Of a stretch of DNA of 17,628 nt, positions 1 to 7,075 are shown piece by piece. The position numbers and the translations under genes are program-made. Below the pieces are notes generated by a model. The model was given only the letters and a program-made list of their open reading frames with translations, had not been told where the DNA came from and searched no databases. How positions within the stretch are numbered: position 1 is the first letter of the stretch; each line of letters opens with the position of its first letter. The stretch spans positions 1-17,628 of the forward strand of contig DSBF01000009.1 of assembly GCA_011049495.1 (NCBI GenBank), given 5' to 3'. The DNA is from Ignavibacteria bacterium. Its GTDB lineage: Bacteria > Bacteroidota > Ignavibacteria > Ignavibacteriales > Melioribacteraceae.

Positions 1-97
1 TCGTTTAATTGCTTATATAGTTTATTCAGCAAAACGAGTATATATTAGACATATTTTCACCCATTCTGAATACGATAAAGGAAAATGGAAGGAATAA
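1..97 (+). CDS. higB: HigB-type toxin, C-terminal fragment (cut by window edge)
   Basis: Only the last 31 codons are visible, in the frame starting at base 2 and ending at TAA 95-97. The translation reads RLIAYIVYSAKRVYIRH, then a THSEYDKGKW-type ending. This matches the C-terminus of HigB-family mRNA interferases (RelE-like fold), which typically end with an 'IRHxxTHxEYDKGKWK' block. Family members cut mRNA on the ribosome and are neutralised by the neighbouring HigA. The toxin-before-antitoxin order and the 2-base gap to the next ATG fit a higBA operon. The N-terminal part lies outside the window, so completeness and activity cannot be judged. Confidence 0.8.
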   Translation, partial: RLIAYIVYSAKRVYIRHIFTHSEYDKGKWKE

Positions 98-99
98 AA

Positions 100-519
100 A
101 TGATTAAAGAAAAAAATGAAATAAAAAGAGCCGTTAAAGTATGGGCAACAGTTTCAAAGTTAGTTTCAACAATCCATACAGAACGTCATTACAATAGAGC
201 AGTAAAAATGCTTGAACAATTGATTGATGAAGTAAATGAAAAAAGTGACCGAGTCAAAGAATCATTGATTGATACTCTTGGCACATTAATAAAAGACTAC
301 GAAGATAGGAATATTACAGAACCGAAAGAAGATCCGATAGGAGTATTAAAATATTTATTGGAAGAACAAGGATTAACTCAAAGTGATTTAAATGAGATAG
401 GAAGTCAAGGTGTTGTTTCAGAAATATTAAACGGGAAACGGCAACTTAATTTAAGGCAAGTTGTTGCACTGAGTAAAAAATTTTCAGTCTCTCCATCAGT
501 ATTCATAGAGAATATTTAA
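100..519 (+). CDS. higA: HigA-type antitoxin, helix-turn-helix repressor
   Basis: This 139-residue protein is the antitoxin partner of the toxin fragment just upstream. HigA proteins bind the toxin and repress the operon. Residues ~1-75 are helical and charged, as in the N-terminal arm of the longer HigA type (COG5499-like). Residues ~80-139 carry an HTH_3/Xre domain with the family blocks DPIGVLKYLLEEQGLTQSDL, GVVSEILNGKR and LNLRQVVALSKKF. I chose ATG 100 over the in-frame ATG at 85. GGAAGGA at 87-93 lies 6 bases before ATG 100, and ATG 85 would overlap the toxin end with no ribosome site. The operon promoter is outside the window; autoregulation is expected from the family and is not seen here. 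Confidence 0.9.
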   Translation: MIKEKNEIKRAVKVWATVSKLVSTIHTERHYNRAVKMLEQLIDEVNEKSDRVKESLIDTLGTLIKDYEDRNITEPKEDPIGVLKYLLEEQGLTQSDLNEIGSQGVVSEILNGKRQLNLRQVVALSKKFSVSPSVFIENI

Positions 520-698
520 TAACTAAATCAAATAAAGCGAAATAAAATCTGTTATGTTAATACTCTCTCCCTCGTCAGTTAACCAACAGACCTCTAATAG
601 TCGGGCAACTCTGGAGGACAATTACGGACATTGAGTTTCCTGGTAAAGAAAATACTGCAAAAAGTTTACATCAGCTCTTTTTCCGAAAGGTTTGCATT
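520..698. other. Gene-free stretch between higBA and the M23 gene
   Basis: This 179-base stretch lies between the antitoxin stop and the stop of the convergent M23 gene. I see no convincing ORF, tRNA or strong hairpin with a T-run. A short block at 573-625 is visibly less AT-rich than its surroundings. It may be decayed sequence at the edge of the toxin-antitoxin insertion, but nothing identifies it. Confidence 0.4.
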
Positions 699-1931
699 TC
701 AATTCGCGGCTAAAACATCTTCACCGGATTTTTCCGATAAACTATCAAGTTTTGCTTTCATAGCAGACATATATTCCCAATAAGCATCGTGGTATTCTTT
801 ATCGATTGGTTTGGAGGGCGGAAATTCCTGTGTTAAAAAGTTAACAGGAGAATTATTTATATAAAATCTAAAATCAAGATGCGGACCGGTTGATAATCCT
901 GTACTTCCCACGTAACCGATTATTTGTCCTTGGCGAACTTGCGCTCCTTTTGTAATTCCTTTCCCGAATTTAGATAAATGAAGATATGCGCTTGAGTAAG
1001 TACTGTTATGTTTTATTTTAACCCAATTACCGTTGCCTCTATGATATGCTCTTTCAACTACAACACCATCGCCGATTGTTTGGACAGGTGTACCGGTCGG
1101 TGCGGCATAATCAATTCCTTGATGTGGTCTGTAAACTTTTAATACAGGATGCAGTCTTCTATTAGAATAACCGGAACTAATACGACTAAATTTAAGTGGG
1201 GCTTTAAGGAAAGCTTTTCTTAAACTGTTTCCTTCTTCATCAAAGTAATCGGCGCTTTCTTCCTCTTCGAAATAAAAACCGTAAAAATCTTTGCCGCGGT
1301 GATTAAAAACTGCGGCTTTAATTCTACCGACGGTCATAAATTTACCGTCAAGATATTTTTCTTCATATATTACTTTAAAACTGTCACCGGCTTGAATTCC
1401 ATAAAAATCTATCTGCCATGCAAATACTTCGGAAAGTTTTAATGCGAGCAATGGACTAACTTTTAATTGTTCTAATGTTTGGTAAAGAGAGTTATAAATT
1501 TTTCCCGAAACTTCTGCTTCTCTTATTTCGACTTCCTTTTCACCGTAAGAAATATTTATCGAATCACTTAAATCAAAGACATAGTACCTTAGAGGTGTTT
1601 CCTGGTAAACAAAATACTTAACCGTATTTATTGTATCCGGTTGAATATACAACACATAATCTTTACCGCTTTGAATTTTTCTTACGTCAAAAATATCTTT
1701 TGAGACTTGTGCTATCTGGTGAATTTGTCCGTAAGTAACATTATGAGGAAGGAGCATATCGCTCAAAGTCTGATTTCGTTTAACTCTTTCCCGTATTTCT
1801 ATAAGTGAATCCGTAATCAACCCGAATTCGTTCAGTGAAGTTTCTTCAAATTTAGATTCCGGTTCTTCTGTAACTTTATCAGAGCAGCCGATAAAAAATA
1901 ATATAACAATAAGAAGTAGAGATTTTTTCAT
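699..1931 (-). CDS. M23-family (MepM-like) peptidoglycan endopeptidase lipoprotein
   Basis: A 410-residue envelope protein, predicted to cut peptidoglycan cross-links. It starts MKKSLLLIVILFFIGC, a lipoprotein signal with the lipid-modified Cys at residue 16. Residues ~40-100 resemble the LysM/OapA-like N-terminal part of MepM/YebA proteins, and a second accessory region (~150-230) precedes the M23 fold. The catalytic part shows RPHQGIDYAAP (zinc ligands His270 and Asp274), His318 in YLHLSKF, and GPHLDFRF with His351. The last zinc-binding residue is Asp353 where the usual HxH motif has His. ATG 1931 is chosen over TTG 1937, because the longer form only adds two residues before the signal peptide. 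It is the last gene of the five-gene cluster, 8 bases after the MoxR stop, so it is probably co-transcribed. Confidence 0.88.
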   Translation of the reverse strand: MKKSLLLIVILFFIGCSDKVTEEPESKFEETSLNEFGLITDSLIEIRERVKRNQTLSDMLLPHNVTYGQIHQIAQVSKDIFDVRKIQSGKDYVLYIQPDTINTVKYFVYQETPLRYYVFDLSDSINISYGEKEVEIREAEVSGKIYNSLYQTLEQLKVSPLLALKLSEVFAWQIDFYGIQAGDSFKVIYEEKYLDGKFMTVGRIKAAVFNHRGKDFYGFYFEEEESADYFDEEGNSLRKAFLKAPLKFSRISSGYSNRRLHPVLKVYRPHQGIDYAAPTGTPVQTIGDGVVVERAYHRGNGNWVKIKHNSTYSSAYLHLSKFGKGITKGAQVRQGQIIGYVGSTGLSTGPHLDFRFYINNSPVNFLTQEFPPSKPIDKEYHDAYWEYMSAMKAKLDSLSEKSGEDVLAAN

Positions 1932-1939
1932 AAACAAAA

Positions 1940-2938
1940 TTATTTTTGATTTTCGGATAAAATTTTATTAATTATATCAACAGAAGAAATACCTTCGGCT
2001 TCAGCATTAAAGTTTGGAATAATTCTATGACGTAATACCGGAAGCAAAGAACTCTTAACATCATCAATATTCGGAGTAAACCTGCCTTCGATTACTGCTT
2101 TAGTTTTAGCGGCAAGAATTAAATACTGTGAGGCTCTTGGTCCGGCGCCCCAATTTACCCACTGCTTAATATATTCGTTTGAGTTGGAGTTAGTCCGTGT
2201 TGCATTTACAACTCTTACTGCATATTCGATTACATTATCCGCCACCGGAACTCTTCTGATAAGATTTTGAAATTCCAATATTTCACTACTGCTTACAACT
2301 TTGCTTAGTTCAGGTTTATAACTGCTTGTTGTTGTTTTTATAATTTCGAGTTCTTCTTCAAACTTGGGATAGTCTAACCATAAGTTGAACATAAATCGAT
2401 CAAGTTGTGCTTCAGGTAAAGGATAGGTTCCTTCTTGTTCAATCGGGTTTTGTGTAGCAAGCACAAAAAATGGTTCTTCAAGAGAATATGTATGTCCCGC
2501 TGCTGTAACTTTATATTCTTGCATAGCTTCTAAAAGAGCAGCCTGCGTTTTGGGAGGAGTGCGGTTTATCTCATCTGCTAAAATAATATTTGCAAATATC
2601 GGTCCTTTTATAAATCTGAAACTTCGCTGATTAGTAGTAGGATCATCATCAATAATTTCAGTCCCGGTAATATCGCCGGGCATCAAATCCGGTGTAAATT
2701 GTATTCGATTGAAATTGAGATTCAATACATCGGCGAGAGTTCTGATAAGAAGAGTTTTTGCTAAACCGGGCACACCAACAAGAAGGCAATGACCTTTTGC
2801 CAACAGTGCGACTAATAAACTTTCTACAATTTCATTCTGACCGATAATTACTTTTCCAATTTCACTCTTTAATGATTTTACTGAGTGATTGAGTTTTTCA
2901 ACAAGTTGAATGTCTTTACTTTCTGGATTCTTTGTCAA
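1940..2938 (-). CDS. MoxR-family AAA+ ATPase
   Basis: A 332-residue cytoplasmic AAA+ protein of the MoxR type (AAA_3 domain plus lid). Walker A is GVPGLAKT (residues 55-62), Walker B is IILADEINRTPPKTQAALLE (118-137), and sensor 1 lies in ATQNPIEQEGTYPLPEAQLD (161-180). The lid contains the GAGPRASQ block typical of MoxR. Family members act as chaperone-like ATPases, usually with von Willebrand-domain partners, in assembling or activating envelope proteins and metalloenzymes. No VWA/DUF58 partner gene is present here; the neighbours are SurA-like chaperones and a peptidoglycan hydrolase. The start is TTG: a GGGAG site lies about 5 bases upstream, and there is no in-frame ATG near the N-terminus. 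It lies 14 bases downstream of the SurA stop, which suggests one transcript. Confidence 0.93.
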   Translation of the reverse strand: MTKNPESKDIQLVEKLNHSVKSLKSEIGKVIIGQNEIVESLLVALLAKGHCLLVGVPGLAKTLLIRTLADVLNLNFNRIQFTPDLMPGDITGTEIIDDDPTTNQRSFRFIKGPIFANIILADEINRTPPKTQAALLEAMQEYKVTAAGHTYSLEEPFFVLATQNPIEQEGTYPLPEAQLDRFMFNLWLDYPKFEEELEIIKTTTSSYKPELSKVVSSSEILEFQNLIRRVPVADNVIEYAVRVVNATRTNSNSNEYIKQWVNWGAGPRASQYLILAAKTKAVIEGRFTPNIDDVKSSLLPVLRHRIIPNFNAEAEGISSVDIINKILSENQK

Positions 2939-2952
2939 ACTTTCTCCCGGAT

Positions 2953-4218
2953 TTAGATTCTAACTTCCCAATAAATTTTCTCTTTTAATTCATTAATCCA
3001 ATTAGCATAAAGTTTTTGTCTTTTATGATAAATTGTTAACTGCTTAATTTCATCATAATCCCCTTCGAAAGTCGGTCTATGTTCGGGAATACGGTTATTA
3101 ACTTTTATTATATGATAGCCGTAAGATTTATTATCCAGGTCAAGCCTTTTCGGTGTGCTGATTTCACCAATAGACATACCATATACTCTATCTCTAAGTG
3201 TTTTATCGAGCTGCGAAACATCGAATTTACCAAGAGAACCGCCGAGCTTAGAAGTTTCTGTATCATCGCTATATTTTCTTGCAAAATATTCAAAGTTCTT
3301 TTCGCCTCTTAATAAACTATCACGAATTTCCGTGAGCATTTCAATTGCATCAAGATCTGCTTGTTCATCACTTTTTACTTTAACAAGAATATGTCTTGTT
3401 CTAATTGACTCTCCTCTTCTTTCCAACATTTGAATTATATGAAAGCCAACAGGTGATTCCACGATATCGGAGATTTCACCTTCTTGAAGTTGAAAAGCGG
3501 CAGCTTCAAATTCGGGGAAGAAAACACCTCTTTTAACAAAACCAAGTTCACCACCTCTGGCAGCACTACCCGGATCATCGGAAAATTTCTTTGCCAAAGC
3601 AGCAAAATCGGCACCTGCTTTTATTGAATCTAAAAGTGCTTGAGTAAATACTTTTGTCTTAGCTGTTAATCTCTCTCCCTTTTGCGGATTAATAAAAATA
3701 TGCGAAAGTTCAAATCTCTCGGGAATAAGTCCTAATGAATCCTGATATTCTTCAAAAAATTCACGGACTTCTCTTCTTGTCGCATCTAATTGACCGAAGT
3801 GTTTTTGCTGAACCATATTACTCATCATACTTTTTCTTACTTCGTCCCGCAGTTCACGTCTGATTTTATCGATACTCATTCCGTATGCTTGTTCCATTCT
3901 TTCAAGAGAGCCGTATTGAGAAATGAAAAAATTTAATTGGTTTTCCAACTGGGAGTTTACGTCTTCATTAGAGATAACAATTGAATCTAATTCTGCTTGT
4001 GCATAAAGGAGCTTTTCTTCAACCATCCTATCAAGAATTGTTTTCTTTAGATCAGGATTAGCAGGATCAAGATTTCTTTGAGCTGCAACATAAGCAACTT
4101 GCAGATTTAATTCCGATTGCAAAATTATTTCATTGTTAACCACTGCAATTATTCTATCGAGAATTTCTTGCGAAAACAGCAGTGATGAAAACAAAAGTAT
4201 CAGAAATATTTTTTTCAT
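2953..4218 (-). CDS. surA: SurA-like periplasmic chaperone / parvulin prolyl isomerase
   Basis: A 421-residue periplasmic protein, close to the size of E. coli SurA. SurA accepts unfolded outer-membrane proteins and passes them to the BAM complex. The signal peptide covers ~1-17 (MKKIFLILLFSSLLFSQ). The SurA N-terminal chaperone domain follows (LDRIIAVVNNEIILQSELN, ~20-160). Two parvulin domains come next: ~168-265 (ELSHIFI, FSDDPGSAARGGELGFV, GFHIIQ) and ~272-375 (RTRHILVKV, YSDDTETSKLGGSLGKF, GYHIIKV). The C-terminal helix (~390-421) completes the chaperone module. ATG 4218 begins a clean signal peptide 4 bases after the stop of the upstream lipoprotein gene. It is the third gene of the chaperone cluster. 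Confidence 0.93.
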   Translation of the reverse strand: MKKIFLILLFSSLLFSQEILDRIIAVVNNEIILQSELNLQVAYVAAQRNLDPANPDLKKTILDRMVEEKLLYAQAELDSIVISNEDVNSQLENQLNFFISQYGSLERMEQAYGMSIDKIRRELRDEVRKSMMSNMVQQKHFGQLDATRREVREFFEEYQDSLGLIPERFELSHIFINPQKGERLTAKTKVFTQALLDSIKAGADFAALAKKFSDDPGSAARGGELGFVKRGVFFPEFEAAAFQLQEGEISDIVESPVGFHIIQMLERRGESIRTRHILVKVKSDEQADLDAIEMLTEIRDSLLRGEKNFEYFARKYSDDTETSKLGGSLGKFDVSQLDKTLRDRVYGMSIGEISTPKRLDLDNKSYGYHIIKVNNRIPEHRPTFEGDYDEIKQLTIYHKRQKLYANWINELKEKIYWEVRI

Positions 4219-4222
4219 GAAT

Positions 4223-5050
4223 TTACCTATAAATTAACACGTCATATTTTGAATAAAGTGTACTCATTAAATTATCATAAAGCCTGGATTTCTCTATCAT
4301 TAGGTATCTATCTTCTACACTCTTTTTGATATGAATAAAATCCGGAGTTGAAAGTGCTTCATAAAACTTAATCAACTGAATAACATCAAAAGTATTTTTC
4401 TCTGTCGGGAATATTATACTTGTTTCACCTTCCAAAAGATTACTTAGTATAACATGAATAGTTTTGGTCGGGACATCGTATTCAAAAACAAATTTTTCTT
4501 TAGTTAAATCAACAATAGACTGATCACCGCTAAATACATTAGCCGCTTTACCCCAATCACTTCCTAACAAAGTTTCTCTGAACAATATTGCTTTTGCTTC
4601 ATCATTAAATGCAGCATGGTTATACACGAAAGCTTTCGAGGTTATACTTAATTCATTTTTATGATTATTGTAATATTCCAAAAGAGCTGATTCATCGGCT
4701 TTAGTTACATTATCGGATAAGTATTTCTTAATTAAAAAAGCATTCGCAAGCATTTTGCTGCTTTCGTCAGCTAACTGCAAGTAATCTTCATCCATAAGTA
4801 TATCTGCTTTTTGAGCTTCCAAATATAAAACTTCCGAATCCATCCAATCACGTATCACTTCTTCACGAAACTTATTTTTATTCTTCGTAAAAGTTAGTAA
4901 TGAATCAAGTTGTTTCTCAGTTAAAAATCTTTCCCCGACTTTTGCAATTATGGTTTCCGGAATTTCTTCCTTCTTACAGCCGAAAAAAAATATCGCTATT
5001 ACAAACAAAAAAATTAATTTAGCTTTTCTGAGCTTGATATAAGCGTTCAT
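4223..5050 (-). CDS. SurA/PpiC-like lipoprotein without a clear parvulin signature
   Basis: A 275-residue lipoprotein. An N-terminal hydrophobic segment ends in FFFGC (Cys ~25), followed by KKEEIPETIIAKVGERFLTE, which is typical of the start of SurA/PpiC chaperone domains. Residues ~60-130 form the helical chaperone part (DWMDSEVLYLEAQKADIL). Where a parvulin domain would sit (~135-235) the sequence keeps only a faint outline. There is no 'SHIL' strand, no SDD..S..GG loop and no GYHIIK motif, so isomerase activity is doubtful. The ATG lies inside the end of the upstream gene (32-base overlap in a different frame), implying translational coupling. I infer an outer-membrane-anchored holdase working with its two neighbours; no single named family fits confidently. 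Confidence 0.8.
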   Translation of the reverse strand: MNAYIKLRKAKLIFLFVIAIFFFGCKKEEIPETIIAKVGERFLTEKQLDSLLTFTKNKNKFREEVIRDWMDSEVLYLEAQKADILMDEDYLQLADESSKMLANAFLIKKYLSDNVTKADESALLEYYNNHKNELSITSKAFVYNHAAFNDEAKAILFRETLLGSDWGKAANVFSGDQSIVDLTKEKFVFEYDVPTKTIHVILSNLLEGETSIIFPTEKNTFDVIQLIKFYEALSTPDFIHIKKSVEDRYLMIEKSRLYDNLMSTLYSKYDVLIYR

Positions 5051-6635
5051 AATACAATTTGGGTTTATAAACTTGATGCAAGTTATTTAAGTATTCTTGT
5101 TCTAATTTTTTGCTCTGTCTTTCCTGCCAAACACCCATCACTTCAGATCTCGCTTCCTCAAAAGATTTTGTTTTGGACGGGATTTTCTCGTACAACTTAA
5201 CCATATACCAATCGTTACCTATTTTAAAAGGTTCGGAAATATCATTAGAAGAATTTAAGTTAAACGCAGCTTTTGCAACCTCGTTATTGCCGACTTCAAT
5301 AAATTCTCTTATACCGGTTTTATTTTTAAGTCTCGGATTTTCCAAATTTGCTTCAACGATTGTTTCAAACTCAACACCTGAATCGAGAGCAGATTTATCA
5401 CTATAAAGTGCTAATGAATCCGGTCTATATATTACAGCATACGAAACTCTATCAGACCAATTATAATTTGATTTTGTTTCTTCGTATAAGTTTAATAATT
5501 GAGTGGAGTCTGCCGAAAGTTTATTCCAAATTTCATCTTCCTGCAGTTTGAAAATGTATAGACCATGTCTATAATCATCCATCAATTTTGCAAACTCAGT
5601 ATCTCCATTACGCAAATCGAAAGCCTGTTGTGTAAGAAGCATTTCTTCTGTTATATCGAGAAACATTTTAAAAACATTCATATGAGTCATTTTAGCATTT
5701 TTGTAGTTATCTCTATCTTTAAACTCACCGACAATATCATCCAACGTATAGTCTTTAGCTTTCATAGATATAACAACACTATCACCGTATTTGTCTCTGT
5801 ATTCACTTTCCCAATATGTATCGCCGAAAGTAATTTTCGGATCACCTTCCATAACCTTCTCAATTAAATCTTCATTTCTTTTAAAAGAATATTCTTCTTT
5901 CAGTTTATTCAAATGCTTCTCTTTATCACTTGCGTAAAGAGAACGTTGATAGACCGACTTAATATTATTTTTATCATCTTCATAACTTGGATGATCGATT
6001 ATTTCCTCAAGCTTAATTATATGATAACCGAACTGAGTTTGTACAATACCGGAGATTTCACCGACATTCATGTTGAAGACTACTTCATCAAAGGGTTTTA
6101 CCATCATTCTTCTTTGAAAGGCACCTAAATCTCCCCCTCTTACAGCACTCCCTTCATCATCGGAATATTGTTTTGCCAACTCATCAAAAGGTTCACCGTT
6201 TTTCAACTTTTCTTGTATGTCCTTTATTTTTTCTAACGCTGCTGCTGTGTCCACTGTTGCATCGTTCCTATAGCTTGCAAGAATATGCCGTGCTTTAACT
6301 TGATGAATTCTCGGCTGCTCATCGGTCACTTTAATGAGATGAAATCCAAACCTTGTTTGTACCGGTTCCGGATAAACTTCCCCTTTATTTGTTTTGAATA
6401 TTACTTCATCAAATTCAGGAACAGTTTGACCGGCAGTTAACCAATAAACATCACCGCTATCGGGACGAGAAAATTCATCTTCGGTATATTGGTAAGCAAT
6501 TTTTTCAAAACTTTCGCCATTCTTAATTCTATCCAACAATCCTTCAATTTTAGTACGTGCTTTTTCTACATCAAGAGTGTCGGTTCTTAGAAGAATATGG
6601 CTGACTCTTTTTTCAATTTTTCGTTTTTCATACAA
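5019..6635 (-). CDS. Parvulin-type prolyl isomerase lipoprotein, C-terminal part (separated by frameshift)
   Basis: This frame encodes the bulk of a periplasmic PpiC/SurA-like isomerase. Parvulin domain 1 spans ~8-105 of the fragment (RVSHILLRTD, GFHLIKV). Parvulin domain 2 spans ~113-213 (KARHILASYR, YSDDEGSAVRGGDLGAF, GYHIIKLEE). A C-terminal region of ~300 residues contains a third, degenerate parvulin-like segment near 395-490 (RVSYAVIYRPD, IGNDWYMVKLYEK). The nominal start at 6635 is only a TTG (LYEKRK), and the first in-frame Met is at codon 177, inside domain 2. The fragment therefore has no credible start or signal peptide of its own. It continues the lipoprotein gene that starts at 6994, in the -1 frame. 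Joined with one base restored near 6680, the product would be about 658 residues. Its end overlaps the next gene's start by 32 bases. Confidence 0.85.
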   Translation of the reverse strand: MYEKRKIEKRVSHILLRTDTLDVEKARTKIEGLLDRIKNGESFEKIAYQYTEDEFSRPDSGDVYWLTAGQTVPEFDEVIFKTNKGEVYPEPVQTRFGFHLIKVTDEQPRIHQVKARHILASYRNDATVDTAAALEKIKDIQEKLKNGEPFDELAKQYSDDEGSAVRGGDLGAFQRRMMVKPFDEVVFNMNVGEISGIVQTQFGYHIIKLEEIIDHPSYEDDKNNIKSVYQRSLYASDKEKHLNKLKEEYSFKRNEDLIEKVMEGDPKITFGDTYWESEYRDKYGDSVVISMKAKDYTLDDIVGEFKDRDNYKNAKMTHMNVFKMFLDITEEMLLTQQAFDLRNGDTEFAKLMDDYRHGLYIFKLQEDEIWNKLSADSTQLLNLYEETKSNYNWSDRVSYAVIYRPDSLALYSDKSALDSGVEFETIVEANLENPRLKNKTGIREFIEVGNNEVAKAAFNLNSSNDISEPFKIGNDWYMVKLYEKIPSKTKSFEEARSEVMGVWQERQSKKLEQEYLNNLHQVYKPKLYYERLYQAQKS

Positions 6636-6994
6636 ATCCTTAGAACCGGGGTCAATAATAAATTTTTCCTGAATATATGGTAGCCGACGGTTTTTGTGTA
6701 ATCATCAATTTCTTTTTGAATTTCGGGGTCATTGGTAAAACCACGAACGAATGCATCACGAAGTTTCATTTTATAATTAACATATAGGTCTAAAAACTCT
6801 TTCATTTCTTCTGGAGATTCGGCTTTGTTTTTTTCTTCTTCACTTAGACTTTTAACATAGGCTTCTTTTAATTCATCATAAGTGATATGGTCTTGACCAT
6901 ACTCGGCAACAATTACGGCATCACCGCTTGAAGAACACGAGGTGATAAAGAATGTGGTAACTAAAATGAACAATAAAATGTGTAGTCTTTGCAT
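6587..6994 (-). CDS. Parvulin-type prolyl isomerase lipoprotein, N-terminal part (frame broken)
   Basis: This frame supplies the start of the chaperone completed by the frame at 5019-6635. It opens MQRLHILLFILVTTFFITSC, a lipoprotein signal with the lipid Cys at residue 20. An N-terminal chaperone segment follows (VAEYGQDHITYDELKEAY, then LDLYVNYKMKLRDAF), typical of PpiC/SurA proteins. Natural-looking sequence runs to Tyr105 (DDYTKTVGY). After that the -1 frame gives PYIQEKFIIDPGSKDLYEKR, leading smoothly into the first parvulin strand, while the zero frame runs on ~30 residues of unlike sequence to its stop. GGAGG lies upstream of ATG 6994, though 12 bases away, which is long. It is the first gene of the envelope cluster; an 81-base gap to metG probably holds the promoter, which I could not pin down. 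Confidence 0.82.
   Translation of the reverse strand: MQRLHILLFILVTTFFITSCSSSGDAVIVAEYGQDHITYDELKEAYVKSLSEEEKNKAESPEEMKEFLDLYVNYKMKLRDAFVRGFTNDPEIQKEIDDYTKTVGYHIFRKNLLLTPVLRICMKNEKLKKESAIFF
6659..6682 (-). other. Frameshift junction in the chaperone gene, with an A AAT TTA heptamer
   Basis: On the coding strand the two frames of the chaperone gene overlap here. Adding one C beside the CC at 6680-6679 restores ...VGY-PYIQEKF. Independently, bases 6665-6659 read A AAT TTA in the zero frame, a canonical X XXY YYZ heptamer for -1 slippage, which is the direction needed. No strong hairpin or pseudoknot is visible just downstream, and the only SD-like bases (AGGA) are almost adjacent to the heptamer. 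Confidence 0.6.
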
Positions 6995-7075
6995 AGTGTT
7001 GGCTTTCCTCCATTTATTATCAAATTCATATTTCGGACTTATTTTAAAATAGTAACAACCAATAGATTTTTTAAT

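Noticed and set aside
573..626. A block resembling a piece of 16S rRNA (GGGCAACTCTGGAGGAC)
   Set aside because: The resemblance covers under 20 bases with an indel, and neither flank continues the rRNA sequence, so it is most likely chance.
603..707. Plus-strand reading (DIEFPGKENTAKSLHQ...) after the antitoxin
   Set aside because: About 35 codons with no start codon or ribosome site, and it runs into the end of the M23 gene; not supportable as a gene.
5348..6128. Several plus-strand open frames of 67-100 codons opposite the chaperone gene
   Set aside because: They are antisense to well-supported parvulin domains, have low-complexity hydrophobic translations and lack ribosome sites.
6995..7075. 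Possible promoter for the envelope cluster (TAAAAT and TTTG-like pieces)
   Set aside because: No pair of elements with acceptable spacing to either the sigma-70 or the Bacteroidota-type (TTTG / TAnnTTTG) consensus could be fixed in this AT-rich gap.
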